NCBI GenBank assembly: GCA_964568655.1
Contig: CAZMRG010000084.1
Span: 1 to 14,590, forward strand
DNA from: CAWFKW01 sp964568655
GTDB taxonomy: Bacteria > Bacteroidota > Ignavibacteria > Tepidaquicellales > OLB5
DNA: 14,590 bases
Direction: 5' to 3'
Numbering within the stretch: the stretch's first letter is position 1; every line of letters begins with the position of its first letter. The position numbers were made by a program, and so were the translations under genes. Below the pieces are notes generated by a model that was not told the origin of the DNA, made no database searches, and worked only from the letters and a program-made list of their open reading frames with translations. Of this stretch, positions 5,781-13,928 are shown piece by piece.

Positions 5781-6728
5781 CTATAGATTTGCCTGTTTGA
5801 TATGTTTTGGAAGCAATGTGTACAATGCAAGGGGTATCAGGATTAAAAATATTGTTAGCGCTTTATCAATTTCATTCATCCTCGCAATAATAAAAAAAGC
5901 TATTACATAAAACGCAGGAATAACTGTTAACAAATTTCTTTTAAGGAATTCAGGTTTTGATTTGAAATCTTTCAATGCAAAAAACAATAACGGTACAATT
6001 GTCAAAGCCCACAATACAATGAATCCCGGATTATGCATATTAAATATCATGTCTTTGCGTTCCGCCCATGTATTAAGGTCCGATGCCGGGCTCGTCCCCC
6101 TGAAAAGGAAGATCAATGCATACACAACTGCAAATGTCAAAACAAATGAGATAAACTTCAGCCACATTTTAGATGATGCAAGGTTTTTTCTTTCTCCAAG
6201 AAACCAAAATAAAATAAGCAGAATACTTTGCAGCTCGTTAAAAGCTCCAATAATTAACAGCAGGTAAAGATAATTTACTTTTTTGGTATTTATAAAATAG
6301 AATCCCAGCGCCATTATGCCTGCTGTGGTTAAATCACCCAGTGTGTCCCAGCCCGTCAGACAAAGTAATGCAATAACCGCTAACAAAAGCGCCCCGATAA
6401 TTACGCCAGAGCTATCAAACCAAACGGATAAATATTTTGTAACCGAAAAAAGAAGAAACCCAAAGACAAGAATATTCTGAATGAAGTAAGCAAGTAAAAA
6501 AGATGACTTTACCGGAAGTATTAATTTAAATACAGTAAAATAAACCTGCGTCATAAATGGATTCAGCAAACGGTATTTGTACGGGTGCTCAATGGTATTG
6601 TTTACAATGGCGGCGTGACGGTCAAATCTTAGATCATAATTCGGCGCGTCTAATTTCAGCGTAACATAATAAGCCAGCAGAAGCGCCGCGAAAATAATCA
6701 GGAAATATAGACTCTTGTTATTTTTCAA
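5781..6728 (-). CDS. polytopic inner-membrane protein, possibly glycan related
   Basis: A 315-residue protein with about nine hydrophobic segments, roughly at 6-23, 76-97, 106-124, 132-147, 152-176, 188-210, 234-252, 265-283 and 289-306. Between segments one and two lies a polar stretch with YKYRLLNPF (50-58). Other short polar motifs are GWDTLGDLTT (126-135), FNELQS (163-168) and RMNEIDKA (283-290). This layout is common in membrane proteins of polysaccharide clusters, including GT-C-like enzymes, but I cannot assign it. The start is TTG at 6728: an in-frame TGA lies at 6734-6732 and the first internal Met is at residue 59. It follows the acyltransferase gene by 19 bases, so it closes that operon. 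Confidence 0.75.
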   Translation of the reverse strand: MKNNKSLYFLIIFAALLLAYYVTLKLDAPNYDLRFDRHAAIVNNTIEHPYKYRLLNPFMTQVYFTVFKLILPVKSSFLLAYFIQNILVFGFLLFSVTKYLSVWFDSSGVIIGALLLAVIALLCLTGWDTLGDLTTAGIMALGFYFINTKKVNYLYLLLIIGAFNELQSILLILFWFLGERKNLASSKMWLKFISFVLTFAVVYALIFLFRGTSPASDLNTWAERKDMIFNMHNPGFIVLWALTIVPLLFFALKDFKSKPEFLKRNLLTVIPAFYVIAFFIIARMNEIDKALTIFLILIPLALYTLLPKHIKQANL

Positions 6729-6747
6729 CCGTCAATGTTAGTTTTGT

Positions 6748-7728
6748 TCAGAGTATCACATCGCTTGGCAGGTCCAGGTAAAAAGTATCACGCAATATCC
6801 CTCTTGCGCCGAAATTCTCTTTGAAACGCCCCAGTCCCCAATTTGGATCCATATTAACCGTGAATAATCCGAAATCCAGAAAGTCCAGTCCCCTGTGAAT
6901 GCTGTCTTTGATTATTGTATAGAACAAAAGATTAACCGCCCTGTAGTTCTGGTAATTGGGGTCGTGGCTAATATAAAAAACAAGCACAACTTTTTCATTG
7001 CAATAAAAATTTACCACTCCGGCAATCATCTTGTCTTTCAAATAAGCGCCAACCAGTTCTATTTTTCCGGGGAATAGTTTCTTCAGTTTAAGAAGTTCCT
7101 CCAGCGTGTGCGCAGGCTGTACGTTATGCCTCATAGCTAGATTATTCTTCAGAATGTGGTAATACTCCGCATAGTCTTCCGACTTCCTTATTTCAACTCC
7201 AAGCTTCTCCGCTCTTCTTACGGCTGTACGCGATTCGGGCTTGAACATTTTAAGCACATCATTTTCATCTATGTCCAGGCTAACAACGCTAGATACCTCT
7301 CTTTTTACATACATGAATCCGCTTTTCATGAAAGCAAAATCCACATAATTATTATACCTCTTCTGGTATACAAACGGCGAGTGCGTTATCATTATCCGCT
7401 CAAACTTATTTTTGATGCAGAAATTAATAAGGCTCTCGGTCAGGTCGAACGATTGCTTCAGGCTAAGGCTGTCTTTATACACAAACCCGCCGTATGATGC
7501 GCCCTGGTGCGAAATAAACGTAACCAGGCCGTCCCTTTTAACCTCGGCTGCCGTTATCACCGCAACTATCTTTTTATTATCTTTAAATAGTAAAGATGAG
7601 TCTTTGAATTTGTTTGCCGGGTGATATGATAAAAATTTCCTCGTCTGGAAAATCGTCCCGTTGCTGGAAGAAGCTACAAAATCTTCCCAATCATTAAGAT
7701 GTTTCTTCTCGTATCTTATAACGTCCAT
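6748..7728 (-). CDS. FemAB/GNAT-like acyltransferase
   Basis: A 326-residue cytoplasmic protein with the double GNAT layout of FemAB-type and Acetyltransf_6-type enzymes, which transfer acyl or aminoacyl groups to cell-wall or surface-glycan intermediates. Visible features are the N-terminal NGTIFQTRKFLSYHP (23-37), RTAVRRAEKLGVEI (167-180), the central strand GKIELVGAYLKDKMIAGVV (221-239), FLDFGLF (283-289), and RFKENFGA (301-308), which matches the conserved FKxxFG end of the family. ATG at 7728 is preceded by GGGGAG at a workable distance. It is 18 bases after a PorV/PorQ-like gene and 19 before the membrane protein gene. A role in decorating an envelope polymer is inference from family and context; the exact acceptor is unknown. 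Confidence 0.85.
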   Translation of the reverse strand: MDVIRYEKKHLNDWEDFVASSSNGTIFQTRKFLSYHPANKFKDSSLLFKDNKKIVAVITAAEVKRDGLVTFISHQGASYGGFVYKDSLSLKQSFDLTESLINFCIKNKFERIMITHSPFVYQKRYNNYVDFAFMKSGFMYVKREVSSVVSLDIDENDVLKMFKPESRTAVRRAEKLGVEIRKSEDYAEYYHILKNNLAMRHNVQPAHTLEELLKLKKLFPGKIELVGAYLKDKMIAGVVNFYCNEKVVLVFYISHDPNYQNYRAVNLLFYTIIKDSIHRGLDFLDFGLFTVNMDPNWGLGRFKENFGARGILRDTFYLDLPSDVIL

Positions 7729-7746
7729 ACATCTCCCCGAAAATAT

Positions 7747-8649
7747 TTAGAATGAAGCCCCTAGTGTAAATGTGTGACTGTTGCCAAGTGAATATTTGTA
7801 AGGAACAAATGCATAATCTAAGTTGAATGATTTATACTTCAACCCAATTCCCGTTGTAAGAGTCCTGTCATCGTAACCTGACTGGTATCCTGCCCTGATT
7901 GCCAGGAAATTCTTATAAACAAACTCAGCGCCGGCGTTGGCATGGAACGTTCCGCCGTTTAATACTTTGTACCCGTCGGCCGCTATTCTCAAACCGCTGG
8001 TTATATTTGGAAAGTCCAATAAATACGAACCGCCAAATCTTATTGAGGTAGGCAGTACGGTCGCTGTGTTTCTCAATGCGTTCATGCTTCCAACGTTTGC
8101 AAGCGATACGCCCAGCGAAAGTTTCTTGTTTGAATATAATCCGCCGAAATCAAATGCATAGCCATCGGCGTTATCAATATATATCTTTTCGAATAAGAAT
8201 TTAGCCGTAACGCCAAACTGGAACATATCGTTAATTTTATAAGCGCCCGATAGTCCAATAGCAAAATCCTGCGCGTCAAAAGTTCCCAAAGGCGCTCCCG
8301 GAATTTCCCTTATTTGGATATCGCTGATAGAGGTATTATTTATGCTGAGCCCTAAAGCGATCTTTTTAAATTTAACCTTGCCCGCAAAATATTCCGTCCT
8401 GATACCGAGAATATTCTCATTGTGCATAAACAGAACGTTTACGTTATCGCCTCCCAATAATGCGGCAGGATTGTAATTTGTCGCCGATGCATCGTCAATA
8501 TCAGACACTACCGCTTCGCCAAGCGATATTGCGCGGGAAGTTACCCCAAGCTTTAAAAAAGATAAACCTGTGTTTGCCGCCCCGTCATTTTGCGCGTTTG
8601 CAATTACCGGCACCAGTATCAATAATGATATTAAAAAATATTTCTTCAT
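7747..8649 (-). CDS. PorV/PorQ family outer-membrane protein
   Basis: A 300-residue protein with signal peptide MKKYFLISLLILVPVIANAQ (1-20, cut at ANA-Q). The mature start is LSFLKLGVTSRAISLGEAVVSDIDDASATNYNPAAL, the family hallmark: a small-residue segment, a G-E/M-A motif, then D-x-x-A-x-x-x-NPA. A run of amphipathic beta strands follows, ending in an aromatic residue (LGASF), as expected for a FadL-like barrel. PorV carries T9SS cargo to the attachment complex, and PorQ helps form that complex. Which role applies here cannot be decided, and many paralogs have no known job. ATG start. It is packed 15 bases after a second family member and 18 before the acyltransferase. Confidence 0.88.
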   Translation of the reverse strand: MKKYFLISLLILVPVIANAQNDGAANTGLSFLKLGVTSRAISLGEAVVSDIDDASATNYNPAALLGGDNVNVLFMHNENILGIRTEYFAGKVKFKKIALGLSINNTSISDIQIREIPGAPLGTFDAQDFAIGLSGAYKINDMFQFGVTAKFLFEKIYIDNADGYAFDFGGLYSNKKLSLGVSLANVGSMNALRNTATVLPTSIRFGGSYLLDFPNITSGLRIAADGYKVLNGGTFHANAGAEFVYKNFLAIRAGYQSGYDDRTLTTGIGLKYKSFNLDYAFVPYKYSLGNSHTFTLGASF

Positions 8650-8664
8650 TTAATAATTTAACTT

Positions 8665-9669
8665 CTACCTTATCTTAAATACCGCAGTTAACGTCTGGAA
8701 CGGCTCGTTTGAGTATGGTTCCATGATAAATGCGTAATCAATTCCCACAATATACGATTTTAAAGGGATTTGATAACCAACTCCGAAATTCACATCAGTG
8801 TTTCCGAATTTATCCGTAGCTTTCAGGTCAAACCTGTCAAAGCCCGCCCTTAGCTTCAGGAATTTTATCGGGCTCACTTCAGCGCCCATCCTTATCACAT
8901 CTGTAACCGATTTGTAATCAGTTCCGTCCTGGTTCACTGTTTGCGAGCTGTTCTCAAAGTCAATTGAAACAACTCCAAAATCTTTCGGAAGCAGGTATGA
9001 AACGCCTAGATTTATCAGAACAGGGAATTTGTTTGTCGTCGTGGCGCCGTTTTCATTATATATGCTCGATGTGCTCCATTTGTACTGCGAATTAATATCT
9101 TTAATGGCTAACCCTATGTTCACCCTGTTGCTTGCTTTAACTATCGCGCCGATATCAAATCCCAGAGAAGTTGATTTTACCCCGTCATATAACTTGGAAT
9201 AATAAAGCTTGAATCCGACCCCAAGCGCAACATTCGGCGAAACCCTAATTGAAGGCGCGAACATAAACTGGTTTTCGTTTGTAGATATCGTTCCTATCGG
9301 GAAACCGTCGCCGTCGCGCGAATCAATATTAGATACGCCTGCGTTGATCCATGAAAAAGTTATACCCGCCCCGCCGTCTGTCTGTTTAGGCAGCTTGAAG
9401 TTCTTTGTATAGCTGATAAAGTTCATTGTCCGGTCAAGCGACATAAACGAATGCCCGAAATTTATAAGGTGGTCATCCTGGAACGCTGAGACGGCCGGGT
9501 TATAATAACCCATAACATCGCCTGTTATAACAGATGTCATGGCGTTACCCATACCCATGCCGCGCGCGCTGAAGCCCAAACGCGAGAACGAACCGGGCAG
9601 TCCGCCAAGCTGCGCAAACGAAACATTTGCCGCTGTCAGAAAAAATAATATTAAAAATATTTTTTTCAA
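8665..9669 (-). CDS. PorV/PorQ family outer-membrane protein, second copy
   Basis: A 334-residue protein with a signal peptide ending FAQ (1-20) and then GLPGSFSRLGFSARGMGMGNAM. The ARGMGMGNA segment and the following YNPA are the clearest family marks. The remainder is alternating amphipathic beta strands with Gly-rich turns, consistent with a FadL-type barrel. It is clearly diverged from its downstream neighbour, so this is an old duplication or separate recruitment. The start codon is TTG (9669-9667), with no in-frame ATG at the N-terminus. It begins 22 bases after the small barrel gene. A cargo-carrier role in type IX secretion is possible, but not shown. Confidence 0.86.
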   Translation of the reverse strand: MKKIFLILFFLTAANVSFAQLGGLPGSFSRLGFSARGMGMGNAMTSVITGDVMGYYNPAVSAFQDDHLINFGHSFMSLDRTMNFISYTKNFKLPKQTDGGAGITFSWINAGVSNIDSRDGDGFPIGTISTNENQFMFAPSIRVSPNVALGVGFKLYYSKLYDGVKSTSLGFDIGAIVKASNRVNIGLAIKDINSQYKWSTSSIYNENGATTTNKFPVLINLGVSYLLPKDFGVVSIDFENSSQTVNQDGTDYKSVTDVIRMGAEVSPIKFLKLRAGFDRFDLKATDKFGNTDVNFGVGYQIPLKSYIVGIDYAFIMEPYSNEPFQTLTAVFKIR

Positions 9670-9691
9670 TTTATATTAAGATATTCTGCAA

Positions 9692-10366
9692 TTAAAATTT
9701 ATAAACTAATCCATTAAACAAACTAAAAGAAAGTTCCCTGTATCCTCTATCCCTGAAAAGAGAAAACCGCGCTGAATAAGTTAGCTCCGATTGAAAACTC
9801 ACTTTGCCAAAATTCAGATAAATACCGCCGCCAACTTCCGGCCCAAGTAATAACCTGTTATAGCTCCCGATTCGTTGATCATGGATATATGATGTAAATC
9901 CTCCCATCGTATCTACTTTATTATAGTAACCTGAAAGCCATTCATGAACAGGCTGTATTGACCCTGTTATTCCGCCGGTAAAATAAACAGGATTTGAATC
10001 CCTGTTTTTCGATAAAAAATAATTTGCTTTCAAACTGAACATATATGAATTGAAAGTCTTATAATGACTTGTATAATAAAACTCATCAAGGGCATTATTT
10101 GATATTAAACTTGACAAGTTTGCTAAATAACGATATGAAATATCAAACTGCAATTGTTTATTATAATCGTACGAAACAGAAAGCAATAAATTACAAATAT
10201 CGGTCAACCTCGAATAGCTGTTATAATTATTGATTGATGATATAACATAACCCGCTCTGAAAGATAACTTTTTTAAAAAGCCTGTATTACTGCTGTCCTG
10301 CGATTGTGTTGTCAAAGAACAAAGAAAAACTAAGATACAAATAAAGATAACGTTTTTGGATTTCAT
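9692..10366 (-). CDS. small outer-membrane beta-barrel, paralog 1
   Basis: A 224-residue protein with a signal peptide (MKSKNVIFICILVFLCSLTTQSQ, cut near residue 23). The rest is a beta-barrel-like pattern ending in GLVYKF, with the terminal Phe that assists outer-membrane assembly. The ATG at 10366 has a strong Shine-Dalgarno, GGAGG seven bases upstream. It is plainly homologous to the next gene upstream (10447-11103): shared blocks include SLKANYF/SVKANYF, YFTGGI/YLTGGI, GPE-G-G, and GYRELSF followed by NGLVY. The function is unknown. It is 22 bases before the PorV/PorQ-like gene at 9669 and is probably the first gene of that run, since 80 AT-rich bases separate it from its paralog. Confidence 0.82.
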   Translation of the reverse strand: MKSKNVIFICILVFLCSLTTQSQDSSNTGFLKKLSFRAGYVISSINNYNSYSRLTDICNLLLSVSYDYNKQLQFDISYRYLANLSSLISNNALDEFYYTSHYKTFNSYMFSLKANYFLSKNRDSNPVYFTGGITGSIQPVHEWLSGYYNKVDTMGGFTSYIHDQRIGSYNRLLLGPEVGGGIYLNFGKVSFQSELTYSARFSLFRDRGYRELSFSLFNGLVYKF

Positions 10367-10446
10367 TTCTTATCCTCCGCAATGTTTAGTATTTAAGAAT
10401 TATAAAATCGTTATATATTGTTATCTAATATATTCTCCCCGGATTT

Positions 10447-11103
10447 TTAAAATTCATAAACCAACCCGTTTAACAAGTTGAACGAAAGTTCGCGGTATCC
10501 CGTGTCAACAAATGTTGAAAATCCTGCAGAGAATGTAAACTCTGATTGAAAATTTATTTTACCTAACTCCAGGAACATTCCAGCTCCAAATTCAGGTCCC
10601 GACAGGAACCGCGTGTACTTTCTCAAATCTGTCACAGTGTAATTGACGCCAAGAGATTCAGCATATTCATTATGTACCTGTTGAAGCGCCGCTGAAATAC
10701 CTCCGGTTAAATAAAATCGTGCCCATACTTTTTTACCAGAGATAAAATAATTTGCCTTTACACTCAACAGGTGCGAATTATAATTCTGATAAAGTTCTAT
10801 AACGTGGGACCAATATTGATCCCCTTCACGGAATCCCCCCTGGCTTCGGGATAGATCATTCATATACCTGTACATAAAATCGATCTGAGTACGGGAGCCG
10901 AATGATAAAGAAACTGAACCGAAAAAATTAATATTGTCGCTTATATTTGAATATCCTCTGTAATTATTAACAGCAGACATTTCAATTCCGATTCTTATAT
11001 TTATTCCATTAAGAATATTTGGACTGGCGCTATCCTGCGCAACTGACGTCAAAGAACATATTGAAACCATGATACATACTAAAATAACGTTTTTGGAATT
11101 CAT
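10447..11103 (-). CDS. small outer-membrane beta-barrel, paralog 2
   Basis: 218 residues from ATG 11103. This start is preferred over an upstream in-frame TTG at 11115 for two reasons. GAGG lies six bases before the ATG, and MNSKNVILVCIMVSICSLTSVAQ then aligns with the signal peptide of paralog 1. The signal peptide is probably cut at SVAQ-D. The barrel-like body ends in GLVYEF. Relative to paralog 1 the middle differs most (loop region about residues 70-95 and 130-155), while strands near the C-terminus are nearly the same. A tandem duplication with diverging loops is the simplest reading. No promoter is obvious in the 138 bases upstream, which contain the hairpin cassette at 11188-11232. 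Confidence 0.82.
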   Translation of the reverse strand: MNSKNVILVCIMVSICSLTSVAQDSASPNILNGINIRIGIEMSAVNNYRGYSNISDNINFFGSVSLSFGSRTQIDFMYRYMNDLSRSQGGFREGDQYWSHVIELYQNYNSHLLSVKANYFISGKKVWARFYLTGGISAALQQVHNEYAESLGVNYTVTDLRKYTRFLSGPEFGAGMFLELGKINFQSEFTFSAGFSTFVDTGYRELSFNLLNGLVYEF

Positions 11104-11187
11104 TATTTTCCTCAAATAGTTTAGTTCGGGAAAACGTTAAATTGACGTATGTAAACTTATTTATCTATATTTTTATTTTTTGTTTTA

Positions 11188-11232
11188 CTCACTTCGCCCC
11201 CTCTCCATTTGGAGAGGGGGACGGGGGGTGAG
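11188..11232. repeat. nested-hairpin cassette D
   Basis: CCCCCTCTCC (11197-11206), ATTT, GGAGAGGGGG (11211-11220) is a perfect 10-bp hairpin. The outer arms CTCAC (11188-11192) and GTGAG (11228-11232) flank it. It lies just past the stop of the propeller gene and might serve as a transcription barrier, although no T-tract follows. It resembles cassettes A-C in its C-run/G-run design but its ends differ. Confidence 0.65.
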
Positions 11233-11241
11233 GCAATACAC

Positions 11242-12909
11242 TCATTGTAAAACTAAGATCTTTCCCCACGAAACTGTTTGCTTATCGATTTCGATGCGGT
11301 AGAAATAAACTCCGTTTGCGACCTGCATTCCGTCATCGCGCCTGCCATCCCATGTTGTCCATATCACATTCGTTTCTGAGCGCTGAGCGTTCTGCAAAAC
11401 TGTTCTCACATAATTCATACCAAAATCAAATATCTTAACAGTAACGTTTGCGCCTGCCTTGCCTGTCTTAAAAAATATTCTGCATACTTCCAGATTTGGC
11501 TGAAACGGATTTGGCGCAGCGTAAGTATCAGTAGTTGAAGACAGCGCATGGACTGCGCGGAAAATCTTCCATTTGTTAACCCACGGACTGAATGACGAAT
11601 CAACAGTACGGCAAAGCCCGTCGCCGCTGCCTACCCAAACTGAATCACTTTGAGCGCCTGCCGAGTAAAAGAACGTTGTATGTATCTGGTCCCTCAGTTC
11701 TTCATCATATATCACCGATGGCGACGACCAACCAAAATTGCCCGGGGCAAAATAACTTCTCCAGATTCCATTATCAGTTGCTACATAAACCACTGAATCT
11801 TTAAATCCAAAATTATGTGAAAACACAGCGTCGTCTTTTAGCGTGTTCGCCCAGTTTGCGCCCTGATTTGTTGTGTAGCTGACTGCTGCAAACTGCCCCT
11901 CGCCGTTGATATTATCGCCAATATTAGTGGCTCCCCAAATTATGCTTTTGCCTCCATATTTTTGCGGTTTAAGTGCTACAACAAAGTCGCCGGATATACC
12001 GGAACCTAATCCGGTATTTTTATAACTATACTTACGCCAGCTTATGCCCCAATCTGTTGACTTATTTATTCCGTTCGCCGTACCAACATAAATAGTCGAA
12101 TCATTTTCCGAGCAAACAGAAAATCCTTTATGATTATCATTACCTCCGTTGGACGGGTCTCTTGGATTATACTGGAAATTATATGTCCCGCCGGGATAAA
12201 TGCTGTCAAGGTTATCAGGCGGCAGTAATACTCTGCTAAACGTTCTGCCGTTATCAATAGATTTACGGAACTCGCCCGCCCATGAAGCTATCCAGATCAC
12301 AATTGAATCTGTAGTTAAGTTTTTCCGCGTGATGGATATATCATACGATAAGTTGTCTTCGGGTACAACTATCGGTAGAGCATATATTGTGTTATTGCCG
12401 TAAATAATAGTATGCTGCGATGTATCGGGCTCCATCGGCTGAGGATATGCGTTCCAGGTGTTTCCGTAATCGGATGATACTTTTATTCCTGTTCCGGTAG
12501 GCACGTCAGCGCCATTAATGGTTTGCGAAACGGCTGTTGAGACCACCACCCAATTATTATATACCGCTATACCTGCGACGTCGTCAGTTCCAAACGGAGC
12601 TGAGCCATAATAATTCATGAAGTTATTTCCATTGTCATAAGTTTTGCAGACTCCCTTGCCGGTGCCGAACCATATTGTATCGCCGACCACTATTATATCG
12701 CTTATGAAATTAGATATAATATTGGATGCCGTCACAACCGACCTGACCGGCGACCCGAATACTATTTTGTTATCCGAAACAGCCTGCGTCTTATTCAATT
12801 TTATTGACGGCGAGATCTTAAAATTTTTTGGAAGCGTTTGAGCGTATGCGCTATTGCATGCGTATAAAGCAATAGCGACAAAAATAATATTTAAAAGATA
12901 CTTTTTCAT
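11242..12909 (-). CDS. secreted Asp-box beta-propeller with FlgD-like T9SS-type C-terminal domain
   Basis: A 555-residue secreted protein. The signal peptide is residues 1-23, probably cut at AYA-Q. Five Asp-box motifs (S/T-x-D/N-x-G-x-x-W/F) occur at about 90-97, 145-152, 217-224, 284-291 and 346-353. Matching strand motifs of the form IWFGTGKGVCK recur at about 76-89, 270-284, 371-385 and 422-435, so the body is a sialidase-like beta-propeller. No catalytic sialidase residues are evident, and a binding or structural role is more likely. Residues 465-555 (APNPFQP to KILVLQ) form a FlgD-like Ig domain of the kind used as a sorting signal in type IX secretion: TVKIFDFGMNYVRTV, WDGRRDDG, VANGVYFYRIE. 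Its ATG overlaps the stop of the lipoprotein gene (TAATG), so the two are translationally coupled. Confidence 0.85.
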   Translation of the reverse strand: MKKYLLNIIFVAIALYACNSAYAQTLPKNFKISPSIKLNKTQAVSDNKIVFGSPVRSVVTASNIISNFISDIIVVGDTIWFGTGKGVCKTYDNGNNFMNYYGSAPFGTDDVAGIAVYNNWVVVSTAVSQTINGADVPTGTGIKVSSDYGNTWNAYPQPMEPDTSQHTIIYGNNTIYALPIVVPEDNLSYDISITRKNLTTDSIVIWIASWAGEFRKSIDNGRTFSRVLLPPDNLDSIYPGGTYNFQYNPRDPSNGGNDNHKGFSVCSENDSTIYVGTANGINKSTDWGISWRKYSYKNTGLGSGISGDFVVALKPQKYGGKSIIWGATNIGDNINGEGQFAAVSYTTNQGANWANTLKDDAVFSHNFGFKDSVVYVATDNGIWRSYFAPGNFGWSSPSVIYDEELRDQIHTTFFYSAGAQSDSVWVGSGDGLCRTVDSSFSPWVNKWKIFRAVHALSSTTDTYAAPNPFQPNLEVCRIFFKTGKAGANVTVKIFDFGMNYVRTVLQNAQRSETNVIWTTWDGRRDDGMQVANGVYFYRIEIDKQTVSWGKILVLQ

Positions 12910-13718
12910 TAGTTATGCACAAAAATTGAATCAATCAATATGTTACTCGTATCACCCGAACGGTCAAGAGCATAGAAAAAATACTTATAATAACCAAGTG
13001 AGTCAGGAGCGCCTGCAAGCAATCTTGTAAAAGTTCCGTCATTAGCAACGCTGTCTCCACTGACAGAATTGAAAGGCGGTATAAGGCAGCAGCTTCCATC
13101 ATCCAGTAAATCATAATTATTCTGCAAGGGCTGTCCGAGGGGATAGTATCCCTTGTATGTTACATGCAAAATATCACACTGTCCGTCTGGATCGGTAACA
13201 TTTACTCTAAATATAAAAGGAGTAATTTGGCCCCTTAATGCATCATGCGGAGTTACAAACAAATTGGAAATTACCGGGTGCAAACCATCGAGATTTTTAA
13301 TGTTAAAATTCTGCGTAATAATATTGCTGCTTAAACCTGGCTGAGTCTTGGCTAAGAAATCAGATTTATAATCCCCTACAAGCCTGCAGTCCATGATAAA
13401 ATTAATATAACCGGAATATTTTCCATCGTTGGCTACTGTATCAGGTAAATTGCCATCATCTTTAAGTACAAAAACTCTAACCAGTCCGTTTGGATCGGTA
13501 ACTGTAACTGTTACTGTGCCGATGGGGTCAACAGATTGAACCGTTGCAACAGCTACTGATTTTACAGAATCCGAAAAGATCAAAGATGGACTTATTAAAG
13601 TATTACTGATAGTAGGGAGGTTCAAAACCGGGTCTATTACTGTAGGGTCGTCCTTCTCACAGGACATAATAAGAACTGAAAATATTAATAACAGGAAATA
13701 ATATTTTAGGTTGTTCAA
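12909..13718 (-). CDS. lipoprotein with Ig-like repeats, probably surface exposed
   Basis: A 269-residue lipoprotein. The signal is MNNLKYYFLLLIFSVLIMSC, with lipidated Cys20 in the lipobox IMSC. Residues after Cys are E-K-D-D, resembling the K-(D/E)2 lipoprotein export signal known from Bacteroidota, so outward-facing placement is likely. The body holds two copies of a beta-domain. VTVTDPNGLVRVFVLKDDG...DTVANDGKY (about 70-101) and NVTDPDGQCDILHVTYKG...LLDDG...DSVANDGTF (about 173-230) share VTDP-G, DDG and VANDG. VANDG-type motifs are common in surface proteins of this phylum, but the function is unknown. The start is TTG (13718-13716): no ATG occurs in frame back to the stop at 13778. It is the first gene of a pair with the propeller protein and is driven by the promoter at 13809-13838. 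Confidence 0.85.
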   Translation of the reverse strand: MNNLKYYFLLLIFSVLIMSCEKDDPTVIDPVLNLPTISNTLISPSLIFSDSVKSVAVATVQSVDPIGTVTVTVTDPNGLVRVFVLKDDGNLPDTVANDGKYSGYINFIMDCRLVGDYKSDFLAKTQPGLSSNIITQNFNIKNLDGLHPVISNLFVTPHDALRGQITPFIFRVNVTDPDGQCDILHVTYKGYYPLGQPLQNNYDLLDDGSCCLIPPFNSVSGDSVANDGTFTRLLAGAPDSLGYYKYFFYALDRSGDTSNILIDSIFVHN

Positions 13719-13808
13719 ACTACGGCGATTTAATTCAGAAAAATGTAGCTGTATGCGATAGGCTAAATTAGGTTGTTATAGTATGATTTTCAATATAAAA
13801 GATTACTT

Positions 13809-13838
13809 CAAAATTAACGCTTATTTATTAAAAAACAA
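13809..13838 (-). promoter_or_regulatory. Bacteroidota-type promoter for the lipoprotein-propeller pair
   Basis: On the minus strand, TTG (13838-13836), a 19-base spacer, then TAATTTTG (13816-13809), an exact TAnnTTTG match. The spacing agrees with the tRNA-Ser promoter in this window. The 5' untranslated region would be about 85 bases. A terminator-like hairpin lies immediately upstream. Confidence 0.6.
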
Positions 13839-13839
13839 G

Positions 13840-13862
13840 TAAAAATTGGCGCCTAAGGCGCC
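13840..13862 (-). terminator. GC hairpin with T-tract upstream of the lipoprotein promoter
   Basis: On the minus strand GGCGCC (13862-13857), TTA, GGCGCC (13853-13848), then AATTTTTAC. Six G-C pairs followed by a T run suggest an intrinsic terminator for transcription arriving from the barrel gene at 14244, although it is 380 bases beyond that stop. It abuts the palindrome at 13863-13882. Confidence 0.5.
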
Positions 13863-13882
13863 ATCCCCGCGAAAGCGGGGAT
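13863..13882. repeat. 20-bp GAAA-loop palindrome, copy near 13.9 kb
   Basis: ATCCCCGC (13863-13870), GAAA, GCGGGGAT (13875-13882), a perfect 8-bp stem, directly beside the GGCGCC hairpin. Confidence 0.8.
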
Positions 13883-13928
13883 CTATCCTATCAGGTTAGT
13901 GTGCAGGCTCAACACTGCTTCATTGTAC

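Noticed and set aside
5560..5830. Two overlapping short minus-strand open frames.
   Set aside because: They run through the hairpin cassettes and direct repeat; their Pro/Arg/Gly-rich translation follows from the repeat sequence.
11242..12909. Active sialidase, because of the five Asp-box motifs.
   Set aside because: Asp-boxes are structural and occur in many propellers; the arginine triad and other catalytic residues of sialidases are not evident.
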